A DNA stretch of 6,479 nt from an uncultured Coprococcus sp. Lineage in GTDB: Bacteria > Bacillota > Clostridia > Lachnospirales > Lachnospiraceae. The number at the start of each line of letters is the position of its first letter. Within the stretch, counting starts at the first letter, position 1. The stretch spans positions 1-6,479 of the forward strand of contig USSH01000146.1 of NCBI GenBank assembly GCA_900557435.1, in the 5' to 3' direction. Below are positions 1 to 5,673 of this stretch, in pieces. Position numbers and translations under genes: made by a program. The notes below the pieces were generated by a model. The model made no database searches. It was given only the letters and a program-made list of their open reading frames with translations, and was not told the origin of the DNA.

Positions 1-50
1 GCACTTGGCTACGGACCAAGGTGTCGGGGGTTCGAATCCTCTTGCGCACG
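1..50 (+). tRNA. tRNA-Arg(ACG), 3' part only (5' end outside window)
   Basis: The anticodon arm, variable loop, T arm and 3' acceptor strand are visible. The anticodon stem is CTTGG (4-8) paired with CCAAG (16-20) around the 7-nt loop CTACGGA (9-15), which puts anticodon ACG at 11-13. It reads arginine CGN codons after A34-to-inosine editing by TadA. A 5-nt variable loop (21-25) is followed by the T stem GGGGG/CCTCT (26-30/38-42, two G-U pairs) with the canonical TTCGAAT loop (31-37). The acceptor 3' strand is TGCGCAC (43-49) with discriminator G at 50. CCA is not encoded and must be added after transcription. The D arm and 5' acceptor strand lie before the window, so the acceptor pairing cannot be checked. 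Confidence 0.93.
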
Positions 51-54
51 TGAT

Positions 55-93
55 AAAAGCTGTCTGAATTGTTTCAGACAGCTTTTTATTTTA
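55..93 (+). terminator. Rho-independent terminator of the tRNA gene
   Basis: A 14-bp perfect inverted repeat (55-68 and 73-86, arm AAAAGCTGTCTGAA) closes a TTGT tetraloop and runs into a T-rich tail. It begins five bases after the tRNA end, so it terminates the tRNA transcript. The same stem has a shorter T run on the minus strand and could weakly act in that direction too. Confidence 0.93.
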
Positions 94-137
94 TGAAAAT
101 CACTTTCTGGTTTTTATTTTATCAAAATCACTTTCCG
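83..137. repeat. Tandem direct repeat, two copies of about 27 bp, with a decayed third copy
   Basis: Copy 1 (83-109) and copy 2 (111-137) match at 25 of 27 positions, with a 28-bp period. The shared core is a T-rich run followed by ATTTTAT, then S-AAAATCACTTTC (S is G or C). A weaker third match, ATTTTATCAGAAAT, lies at 148-161, offset by 32 bp. Copy 1 overlaps the T-tract of the tRNA terminator. The core GAAAATCACTTTC is itself a weak dyad (GAAA/TTTC ends). No protein is encoded here. The repeat may come from slipped-strand duplication of an AT-rich intergenic segment; an operator role is possible but unsupported. Confidence 0.75.
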
Positions 138-166
138 TCAGTTGAATATTTTATCAGAAATAAATG

Positions 167-203
167 AGCCAGTGTAAAAATCTACCTAAATCATACACTG
201 GCT
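167..203 (-). terminator. Hairpin, probable terminator of the small minus-strand gene
   Basis: A perfect 10-bp inverted repeat (167-176 AGCCAGTGTA; 194-203 TACACTGGCT) encloses a 17-nt loop. It lies 33 bp past the stop codon of the minus-strand gene ending at 236, the place expected for its terminator. The tail in that direction is T-rich but interrupted (CATTTATTTC), so termination may be inefficient. It could also act as a fail-safe for transcription leaving the tRNA gene. Confidence 0.55.
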
Positions 204-235
204 TTCTGTATACATAAGTTTTGCGGCTATATGCC

Positions 236-688
236 TTATTTACATGAGTCGACGTCGCCGTTTCCCAGATATTTCTCCACCTTATCAGGCGTATCCAGTC
301 TCAGGCGCACAATAGTCATCATGATCATGTACCTCAGCACTTCCTTTAATATCTCATCCTCAAACTGCGACTTCATATTTTCCGGATATGCATGTACCAG
401 GAAATGCACGTTATAGGCATCGCCCTGTCTTGAGATAAACGCACTCACATAGAGGCCGTTCATGACCGCTGTTATTATGTCGTCATCCGTGATCTGTATA
501 TTTATCTTATACATCTTTGATATAAACTTTACCGTCTTGTCTTCTTTCACGAGAAAACGTCTGTCTGTTATCTCTCCTATGGAAAAGTTCTGTTTATGCA
601 GTGTTATAGCCTGCAGGAATTCTGCTTCCCTGTCATTCTCTATTATATAATCATATATATCATTCGGTGTGTATGCCATATTGTCCAA
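236..688 (-). CDS. Small soluble protein of unknown function
   Basis: I do not recognise this family. The reading frame encodes about 150 residues with no signal peptide or membrane segment and no cysteine before the penultimate residue. It is rich in charged residues and alternates predicted helix (around residues 10-30 and 108-128, the latter Met/Ile-rich) with strand-like hydrophobic stretches in the middle, suggesting a compact cytoplasmic alpha/beta fold. The start is uncertain: TTG at 686-688 lies 4 nt from the Shine-Dalgarno-like AAAGGA (693-698), while the ATG three codons later (677-679) lies 13 nt from it; neither spacing is ideal. It is the last of three same-strand genes, 74 bp after the membrane protein gene, with no clear intervening terminator, so it may be read from the promoter at 2679-2707. 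A hairpin at 167-203 follows it. That it is a real gene is supported by length, ribosome-binding site and terminator placement. Confidence 0.72.
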   Translation of the reverse strand: MDNMAYTPNDIYDYIIENDREAEFLQAITLHKQNFSIGEITDRRFLVKEDKTVKFISKMYKINIQITDDDIITAVMNGLYVSAFISRQGDAYNVHFLVHAYPENMKSQFEDEILKEVLRYMIMMTIVRLRLDTPDKVEKYLGNGDVDSCK

Positions 689-762
689 GTCATCCTTTCG
701 TCTATTTGTCTATGATCTATATGCTACGCAATTTTTTCATTCACACATCCGGTGTCATAACG

Positions 763-1524
763 TTACGCAACCATCGTAAGTCCAATTACAAATACCACAA
801 ATGCAACAATCGTAAGCACGTACCACTCGATAACACGGACTGTAAGTTCCCAGTCCGACGGCTCAACATCGTACAGATTTCTCACTCTGGGCCACATAGC
901 CAATCTGAAAAGTTCATCCGGGAACAGCATACTCACGACCGCAATGATGCATATAATGATTCCGAATATATATAATACTATATTTCCTCTGTTTGTAGTC
1001 TGCGGACCATTAATAAACTTCACTATCTCATAAATATCCGGCGGATTTGCATAATAATCTCCTAAAACCACATCAAAATCGTTTGCCATCGTGCCGTCTG
1101 CATTGTATACCATATAGCCTTCTTTTGAGACAGCACCTCTGAAATACACTTTGTCACCATCCATGATCTTTAATCCCATATAATCATCAGATGATAACAT
1201 GCCATCCTCGGTCACTGCCGGTATGGCAGAAGAATCCTCCACCCAACTATATGGTCCATATGTTACATCCCTATAATCTTCTCCTGTAAATCGGTGATAG
1301 CACTTAAATTCTATCCTCCGGTCATCATATACTGTGATGTTTGTATTTTCATCTGTGTATGTCACATTTCCCTGACCTTCTTTTCGAGTCAAAAAGTCAT
1401 TCCTGAATTCAATTCCCTTTATGGACATTATGATCGGATAGATTATAGAAAATGCTATGATCATTACCACTATAATGATCATCAGAACCTTCTGCGTCTT
1501 AGATAAATTCTTTATTCTTTCCAT
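763..1524 (-). CDS. Membrane protein with a large extracytoplasmic domain and a C-terminal two-helix unit
   Basis: The protein has 253 residues from the chosen ATG (1522-1524), which is preceded by GGGAG at an 8-nt spacing. The frame stays open to an upstream TTG at 1588-1590, but that codon has no ribosome-binding site. Topology seen in the sequence: a short basic N-terminus, a membrane helix at about residues 13-36, a polar domain of about 145 residues (37-180) rich in Asp, Tyr and Gly and probably outside the cell, then helices at about 181-201 and 233-252. Between the last two is a charged loop with Pro-Asp-Glu and Glu-Pro-Ser-Asp-Trp (about 202-230). From memory this C-terminal unit resembles DUF6199-type domains (Pro after the first helix, EPSD before the second); that is a suggestion, not a demonstrated hit. 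The first helix lacks a signal-peptidase site or lipobox, so it is more likely an anchor. Function is unknown. It lies between the U32-like gene (140 bp upstream) and the small soluble protein gene. Confidence 0.8.
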   Translation of the reverse strand: MERIKNLSKTQKVLMIIIVVMIIAFSIIYPIIMSIKGIEFRNDFLTRKEGQGNVTYTDENTNITVYDDRRIEFKCYHRFTGEDYRDVTYGPYSWVEDSSAIPAVTEDGMLSSDDYMGLKIMDGDKVYFRGAVSKEGYMVYNADGTMANDFDVVLGDYYANPPDIYEIVKFINGPQTTNRGNIVLYIFGIIICIIAVVSMLFPDELFRLAMWPRVRNLYDVEPSDWELTVRVIEWYVLTIVAFVVFVIGLTMVA

Positions 1525-1532
1525 ACACAGTT

Positions 1533-1537
1533 CTCCC
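1533..1537 (-). promoter_or_regulatory. Ribosome-binding site that fixes the membrane protein start
   Basis: On the minus strand GAAGGGAG ends 8 nt before the ATG at 1522-1524. It selects this ATG over the TTG 22 codons upstream, which has no Shine-Dalgarno sequence. Confidence 0.8.
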
Positions 1538-1664
1538 TTCAGCCACCTATTTTTTGTTATCTTCATGAGTTGCCCAAACATGCTCTGCAAGTTTCAAGTA
1601 CATATCGACTGCCTATATTATCCTCCCGTGCTATCCGCAGCCCCTGACTAATGCACACACACGC

Positions 1665-2621
1665 CTAGAACAGATCCAGCGTATTGTCAAGATATATCTC
1701 TTCTCTGACCCGAAGCTGATACTCTGGCTTTGTCATATAGTATAGCAGAAATTCCAGCACTATGGCACTTCCAAGACTTCTTCCCTCTATCTTGAAATTG
1801 GAAAACCCCAGCGGCAGGTAAATGTTACTTATATCATCTATACCTATAAATCCGGGATTCTCCATCGCCTTTGAGAAACAATAGCCGTCTGCTGCGTTTG
1901 GCGATGTACAGCGGTGAATTGATCTCTCGCCCAGTGCCATACGGCTCACATCCTCATAGCAGGCTTTCCTGTCCTGACAGGAGAACCAACAACACTCGTT
2001 GCACAGGAATTCCACCTTGTCTTTCTGCTTTTGCGAAAGCGCTCCCAGCCTGTCAAATGCTTTGTTCAGCCGGAAATCCGGCACAACATATCGGAATTCA
2101 TCTCGGTCAAGCTCTGCTGAAAACAGATCAAAGTCCGTGATGACCTTTGTTGTCGATGAAACCATATATAGTCCCGGATAATTCTCCTGCAGATAGTCAA
2201 GCAGCAACTCCGAATGGACTATGGCGCCATTTTGAATATTAACATTCTCAAACGCTCTGCACAAATCGTTACACCGTTTATCAGCAAGATGTTCCGGTCT
2301 CAGTAGTGAGTTGCTGAAGGTCAGCCTCGCCGATATTCCATACTCACTCATAAACTCCAGCACGTCTCCGGCATCGCTGTCGCCATATCCCACTCTGCCA
2401 CCGCCCCAGAGACAGTCACCCGGTGCGCCATACACTGAACCGATATCACACCAGTCATAAAAATATTCCCTGTGCTCACGATATAGTGGCAGGAACACCT
2501 TGTACAGCTCGTAGAATTCAAAAAGTCCGGGCAGATGGTAATGTGCCTTGTATTCAGTTTTGCTATTTTCCGTCTCTGTCTTTGATCTGCCAGACAATGA
2601 CTCATTCCCCATAGTGTTCAT
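1665..2621 (-). CDS. Divergent U32-family (peptidase U32/COG0826-like) protein with a cysteine-rich cluster
   Basis: The 318-residue protein has the C-terminal hallmark of the U32 family: a Gly-Phe-x-Asn-Phe-Lys-Ile-Glu-Gly-Arg stretch at 272-281, matching the family's G-x-D-x-x-KIEGR signature. Other U32-like traits are a mid-protein segment predicted to form barrel strands (about 132-181) and a cysteine motif CNECCWFSC followed by C221 (C207, C210, C211, C215, C221), with further cysteines at 238 and 248. Known members (RlhA, TrhP, UbiU/UbiV) use clustered cysteines for a 4Fe-4S cluster and act in tRNA/rRNA or quinone hydroxylation; others are annotated as collagenase-like peptidases. I infer a cytoplasmic TIM-barrel, possibly Fe-S-binding; the substrate is unknown. 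It is shorter than the usual 400-700-residue members and lacks an added C-terminal domain. The first about 27 residues are polar and probably disordered. The ATG at 2619-2621 lies very close to AGGA; an in-frame ATG three codons later (2610-2612) may be the true start. It is transcribed divergently from the amidohydrolase gene. Confidence 0.8.
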   Translation of the reverse strand: MNTMGNESLSGRSKTETENSKTEYKAHYHLPGLFEFYELYKVFLPLYREHREYFYDWCDIGSVYGAPGDCLWGGGRVGYGDSDAGDVLEFMSEYGISARLTFSNSLLRPEHLADKRCNDLCRAFENVNIQNGAIVHSELLLDYLQENYPGLYMVSSTTKVITDFDLFSAELDRDEFRYVVPDFRLNKAFDRLGALSQKQKDKVEFLCNECCWFSCQDRKACYEDVSRMALGERSIHRCTSPNAADGYCFSKAMENPGFIGIDDISNIYLPLGFSNFKIEGRSLGSAIVLEFLLYYMTKPEYQLRVREEIYLDNTLDLF

Positions 2622-2678
2622 TTTCCTGTTTTTCTTTCAGTTCCCATATGTTATCTCAGTTTCCACATACTGTCTACA

Positions 2679-2707
2679 ATTATATAAAAATTCTTCATCT
2701 GTTGCAA
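2679..2707 (-). promoter_or_regulatory. Sigma-A-type promoter for the U32-like gene
   Basis: On the minus strand the -35 hexamer TTGCAA (2702-2707) is followed by a 17-nt spacer and a consensus -10 TATAAT (2679-2684). Transcription should begin near 2672, giving a leader of about 50 nt before the start codon. It may drive all three leftward genes, because I see no clear terminator between them. The assignment rests on sequence match only. Confidence 0.75.
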
Positions 2708-2731
2708 ACCATGTTTAGGATATTGTATATT
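2702..2731 (+). promoter_or_regulatory. Sigma-A-type promoter for the amidohydrolase gene, sharing the -35 box
   Basis: The same palindromic TTGCAA (2702-2707) serves as a -35 on the plus strand, with -10 candidates TATATT (2726-2731, 18-nt spacer) or TGTATA (2724-2729, 16-nt spacer). Transcription should begin near 2738, about 34 nt before the ATG. Its -10 is less consensus-like than the leftward one, so it is probably the weaker promoter unless activated. Confidence 0.55.
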
Positions 2732-2760
2732 TGAACTATGGGAATTCACATTTTATAAGC

Positions 2761-2765
2761 GAGGG
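2761..2765 (+). promoter_or_regulatory. Ribosome-binding site of the amidohydrolase gene
   Basis: GAGGG ends 6 nt before the ATG at 2772 and fixes that start; no other in-frame start with a ribosome-binding site lies nearby. Confidence 0.8.
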
Positions 2766-2771
2766 ATAACT

Positions 2772-4052
2772 ATGAATTATGCATTTACAAATGGAAAAAT
2801 ATTAGACGGAACCAAAGATATGCAGATACAGACCGGGCTCTGTATCCTAGTCAAAGATGGCAAAATATATGACATCATAAAGGATACTGCTGATCTTGAC
2901 GGATATAAGATCATAGACCTTCAAGGGAATTACATTCTGCCGGGTCTTATCAATATGCACGTACATCTTGCGGGAAGCGGAAAACCGCAGAAAAAGCAAC
3001 GCGACAATGAAAAACTTGTAAATAACATCATGGGCTCGGCGCTTACAAGAGCCATCGCGTACAACATGGTGGCAGGCTTTGCAAAGGACGAACTGTTAGG
3101 CGGTGTGACGACCATCAGGACGGTTGGCGGCCTTGGCGACTTTGACACCAGACTGCGTGACGAGATCGAAGCAGGCACCAAGATAGGACCGCGTATCCTT
3201 GCAGCCAACCAAGGAATCTCAGTTCCCGGCGGACATATGGCGGGATCGGTAGCTATCGCCGCTGCGAACATAGATGAGGCACTTGCCCACTTGGACAAAT
3301 GTGAGAAGGAAAAGGTTGATATCATCAAGCTCATGATCACCGGAGGAGTGCTTGATGCAAAGGAAAAGGGCGTCCCGGGAGAACTGAAGATGTCACCCGA
3401 TATGGTGCGTGCCGTCTGCGACAAGGCTCATGCAGACGGCTACATGGTGTCCGCCCACGTCGAATCACCTGAAGGTGTCCGCATTGCTCTGGAAAACGGA
3501 GTTGATTCCATCGAGCACGGCGCCAGGATGGATGATGACATGATAAGACTTTTCAAAGAACGCGGGGCATTTCTCTGTACCACTATCTCTCCGGCTCTTC
3601 CATATGCCCTGTTTGACCGCGCCCTCACAAATGCGACAGAGGTCGAGCAGTACAATGGAAATGTCGTATTTGAGGGAATCATAGACTGTTCAAAGGCAGC
3701 CCTGGCAAATGACATCCCTGTTGTACTAGGAAATGACGTCGGCTGTCCATGGATCACACAGTACGACTTCTGGCGTGAGCTGTACTACTTCCACAAATAC
3801 GTCGGGGTATCCAACTCATTTGCACTGTACACCGCGACAAAGCGGAGTGCGGAGCTTGCCGGAATCGGACAGCTCACCGGATCCATCGAGAAGGGCAAAT
3901 ATGCAGACATGATAGTCACCGCAGGAAATCCACTTGACGATCTGCGCGTTCTCAGGAATCTTGAGATGGTCATCACCAAGGGAAACATCATCGACCACCC
4001 GAAGATCAAGAAGAGGAAGAATGTGGATTCGGAGCTGGACAAGTTTCTGTAG
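2772..4052 (+). CDS. Metal-dependent amidohydrolase (imidazolonepropionase / Xaa-Pro dipeptidase-like, COG1228)
   Basis: This 426-residue cytoplasmic hydrolase has the complete metal site of the amidohydrolase superfamily. His63-x-His65 lies in PGLINMHVHL at the end of strand 1. Lys186, in VDIIKLM, is the likely carboxylated bridging lysine. His229 (SAHV) and His249 (IEHG) follow, and Asp322 (LGNDVG) is the catalytic acid/base. The flanking small beta domain is built from the N-terminus (1-57) and the C-terminus, including the typical GSIEKGKYADMIV and a final strand with ITKGNIID. The length fits the family. Members hydrolyse cyclic amides, N-acyl amino acids or Xaa-Pro dipeptides; the subgroup resembles enzymes annotated as prolidase-like or imidazolonepropionase-related, but no hut genes are present, so histidine degradation is not supported. 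The substrate cannot be assigned. It starts at ATG 2772 with GAGGG 6 nt upstream, and is followed after 38 bp by the zinc-ribbon gene. Confidence 0.93.
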   Translation: MNYAFTNGKILDGTKDMQIQTGLCILVKDGKIYDIIKDTADLDGYKIIDLQGNYILPGLINMHVHLAGSGKPQKKQRDNEKLVNNIMGSALTRAIAYNMVAGFAKDELLGGVTTIRTVGGLGDFDTRLRDEIEAGTKIGPRILAANQGISVPGGHMAGSVAIAAANIDEALAHLDKCEKEKVDIIKLMITGGVLDAKEKGVPGELKMSPDMVRAVCDKAHADGYMVSAHVESPEGVRIALENGVDSIEHGARMDDDMIRLFKERGAFLCTTISPALPYALFDRALTNATEVEQYNGNVVFEGIIDCSKAALANDIPVVLGNDVGCPWITQYDFWRELYYFHKYVGVSNSFALYTATKRSAELAGIGQLTGSIEKGKYADMIVTAGNPLDDLRVLRNLEMVITKGNIIDHPKIKKRKNVDSELDKFL

Positions 4053-4073
4053 GCAATACAAACAAACTGCAAC

Positions 4074-4078
4074 GGAGG
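4074..4078 (+). promoter_or_regulatory. Ribosome-binding site with long spacing before the zinc-ribbon gene
   Basis: GGAGG is strong, but the gap to the ATG at 4091 is 12 nt of A/T only, longer than usual. It supports translation of the small gene as a real unit, with possibly reduced efficiency. Confidence 0.65.
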
Positions 4079-4090
4079 TTATTATTTATT

Positions 4091-4321
4091 ATGGGAAATA
4101 CATTCAGGGAAGTTAAGTGTTACAAATGCGGACATATTTTTATGTGGCAGAAAGATGGTATTGAATATCAGTCTGAATACAGTTTGGAAAGCACCAGCGA
4201 ACTGCTTGGAATTGCAGAATGTCCTAAATGCAGCACGGATATGTTGGTAATTCTGCATGTTCTTGAGGGGATCTCTAAAGATTCAAGTGGAATTGTTAAA
4301 ATGGGGATAAAGGGAATATAA
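4091..4321 (+). CDS. Small zinc-ribbon protein of unknown function
   Basis: The 76-residue protein has two CxxC knuckles: C10-Y-K-C13 followed by Gly-His, and C44-P-K-C47. This is the usual four-cysteine pattern of a zinc ribbon, with a 30-residue insertion between the knuckles. After the second knuckle a hydrophobic strand (MLVILHVLEGI) leads to a short, Ser/Lys-rich tail. There is no signal peptide or membrane helix. Zinc binding follows from the motif; whether it binds nucleic acid or protein is unknown. It has its own GGAGG, lies 38 bp after the amidohydrolase gene with no terminator between them, and is followed directly by the hairpin at 4324-4373, so the two genes probably share one transcript. 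Confidence 0.82.
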   Translation: MGNTFREVKCYKCGHIFMWQKDGIEYQSEYSLESTSELLGIAECPKCSTDMLVILHVLEGISKDSSGIVKMGIKGI

Positions 4322-4323
4322 AG

Positions 4324-4373
4324 ACAAAAACAACCGGAGATGTTTCTTTCTGAACATGCCCGGTTATTTTTGT
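4324..4373. terminator. Bidirectional Rho-independent terminator between convergent genes
   Basis: The stem has outer arms ACAAAAA/TTTTTGT (4324-4330/4367-4373), a core AACCGG/CCGGTT (4332-4337/4360-4365), and an inner ATGTT/AACAT (4340-4344/4353-4357), with a 2+2 nt internal mismatch and an 8-nt loop. A T run follows the core on each strand (ATTTTTGT on plus, GTTTTTGT on minus). It lies just past the stop codons of the zinc-ribbon gene (plus) and the symporter gene (minus), so it can end both transcripts. Confidence 0.9.
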
Positions 4374-4386
4374 ATATGAAAATATC

Positions 4387-5637
4387 CTACTCATCCGGAT
4401 TCACGATGGCACCTATCTTAAATTCTCTGCCGTCCTTTTGCCACTGTCTGTACTCCGCTGTAGCGGCAAAGAGTACATCTCCCGATGAGTTAATCGCTGT
4501 CTCAAGTGAATCCTGGACCACTCCGATGATCATTCCGACGGCAACAGCCTGCATGGATATATCCTGTGGGATCCCAAACAGTGAGCACGCCATAGGAATT
4601 AATAGCAGCGAGCCTCCCGCAACACCTGAGGCACCGCACGCGCCAAGGGTTGCCATGAGACTGAGCATGAGTGCTGTCGGAACGTCAACCGACACTCCCA
4701 TGGTATTTGCGACGGAAAGCGCCATTATAGTTATAGTGATGGCGGCACCATCCATATTGATGGTCGCGCCAAGCGGGATGGATACCGAATACACATCCGG
4801 GTCAAGTCCAAGTCTTTTGCAAAGTGACATGTTCACAGGGATATTTGCCGCAGAACTTCTGGTGAAGAACGCCGTCACGCCTGACTCTCTGAGACATCTC
4901 CACGCGAGTGGATATGCATTTCTCCTTAAGACGATAGTCGCAAGAAGAGGATCTACTATCAATGCAACCATGAGCATAGCGCCCACTAGCACCAGCAACA
5001 ATCTGCCATATTCCTTAAATATCGACAATCCGCTCTCCGATACTGTTGTGAATACAAGTCCCATGATTCCAAATGGCGCGCATCCGATGATCCACCTCAC
5101 GACGGTCGACACCGCATCCGATATGGATACAAGTGTAGATTTTACGGACTTGCTTGTCCGGCGCATAGCAAGTCCAAACAAAAGCGCCCATGCAAGTATG
5201 CAGAGATAATTTGCATTGAGTATTGCATTTACCGGGTTATCAGTGATGTTGAGCAAAAGATTCTGAAGCACCTCCATGATTCCCGATGGAACGACATCCG
5301 ACTGATACGATTCCAGGTCCAGTGTCATGGTTACAGGGAAAATAAAGCTTGCGCCCACCGCCACAACCGCCGCGCACAGCGTGCTGAGTATATACATGAT
5401 CGTCACCATGCGGAACTGTTGTCCATTTCCTTTTCCTGCATTTGCAATGGAGCTGATGACAAGGGCAAATACCAGTATCGGCGCGATTGCCTTGAGCGCT
5501 CTGACAAACATAGTTCCGATCAGTCCTATTCCCGTTGCCCCCGGCACCAGGAGCCCCAGCACCGCACCGATTACTATTCCAACCAATATCTTCGCGATCA
5601 GTGACACCTTATTCCACATCTCTACAATCTTTTTCAT
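4387..5637 (-). CDS. sstT: Serine/threonine:Na+ symporter, SstT type (DAACS family)
   Basis: The 416-residue protein matches SstT in length (the E. coli protein is 414) and motifs. It imports serine and threonine with Na+ across the cytoplasmic membrane. After a short basic N-terminus there are about eight membrane helices plus two re-entrant loops. Visible signatures are the serine-rich hairpin RSSAANIP (260-267), the NMDGAA Na+/substrate motif (294-299), the second hairpin GVAGGS (338-343), and QDSLETAINSSGDVL (375-389) in the last helix. All belong to the dicarboxylate/amino acid:cation symporter fold. The ATG has AGGAG at an 8-nt spacing. The gene lies 36 bp after the MFS transporter gene, with no hairpin between, so the two are probably co-transcribed; the terminator at 4324-4373 ends the transcript. 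The SstT assignment within the family rests on overall length and motif resemblance. Confidence 0.93.
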   Translation of the reverse strand: MKKIVEMWNKVSLIAKILVGIVIGAVLGLLVPGATGIGLIGTMFVRALKAIAPILVFALVISSIANAGKGNGQQFRMVTIMYILSTLCAAVVAVGASFIFPVTMTLDLESYQSDVVPSGIMEVLQNLLLNITDNPVNAILNANYLCILAWALLFGLAMRRTSKSVKSTLVSISDAVSTVVRWIIGCAPFGIMGLVFTTVSESGLSIFKEYGRLLLVLVGAMLMVALIVDPLLATIVLRRNAYPLAWRCLRESGVTAFFTRSSAANIPVNMSLCKRLGLDPDVYSVSIPLGATINMDGAAITITIMALSVANTMGVSVDVPTALMLSLMATLGACGASGVAGGSLLLIPMACSLFGIPQDISMQAVAVGMIIGVVQDSLETAINSSGDVLFAATAEYRQWQKDGREFKIGAIVNPDE

Positions 5638-5645
5638 TAATCTAA

Positions 5646-5650
5646 CTCCT
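5646..5650 (-). promoter_or_regulatory. Ribosome-binding site of the SstT gene
   Basis: AGGAG on the minus strand lies 8 nt before the ATG at 5635-5637. It sits in the 36-bp gap after the MFS gene, which holds no promoter or terminator that I can recognise. Confidence 0.85.
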
Positions 5651-5673
5651 AACTATATCTATATTTCTGCTTA

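Noticed and set aside
31..50. The tRNA 3' end as an integration (att) site.
   Set aside because: I saw no second copy of the tRNA 3' end elsewhere in the window and no integrase or mobility gene nearby.
689..762. A small hairpin (ACAC/GTGT) with a following A-rich run between the membrane protein and small protein genes, considered as a terminator.
   Set aside because: On the transcribed strand the stem is only 4-5 bp and is followed by A residues, not a T-tract, so it would not terminate.
1547..1603. An 18-codon minus-strand frame (ATG at 1601-1603) ending just before the ribosome-binding site of the membrane protein gene, possibly a leader peptide.
   Set aside because: The nearest Shine-Dalgarno-like GGGAGG lies 19 nt upstream, far too distant. 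There is no run of regulatory codons and no attenuator hairpin.
1525..1664. An internal promoter for the membrane protein gene.
   Set aside because: Possible -10-like sequences (GATAAT, TAATAT) occur on the minus strand, but none has a -35 at 16-18 nt.
2930..3424. A 164-codon minus-strand frame opposite the amidohydrolase gene.
   Set aside because: Its composition (Ser/Pro/Ala-rich) is that of an antisense shadow, and the opposite strand holds a complete metal-site enzyme.
4340..5209. A long plus-strand open frame (289 codons) opposite the SstT gene.
   Set aside because: It is a mirror of the codon structure of SstT, which has complete family motifs. The frame has no ribosome-binding site and begins inside the terminator hairpin.
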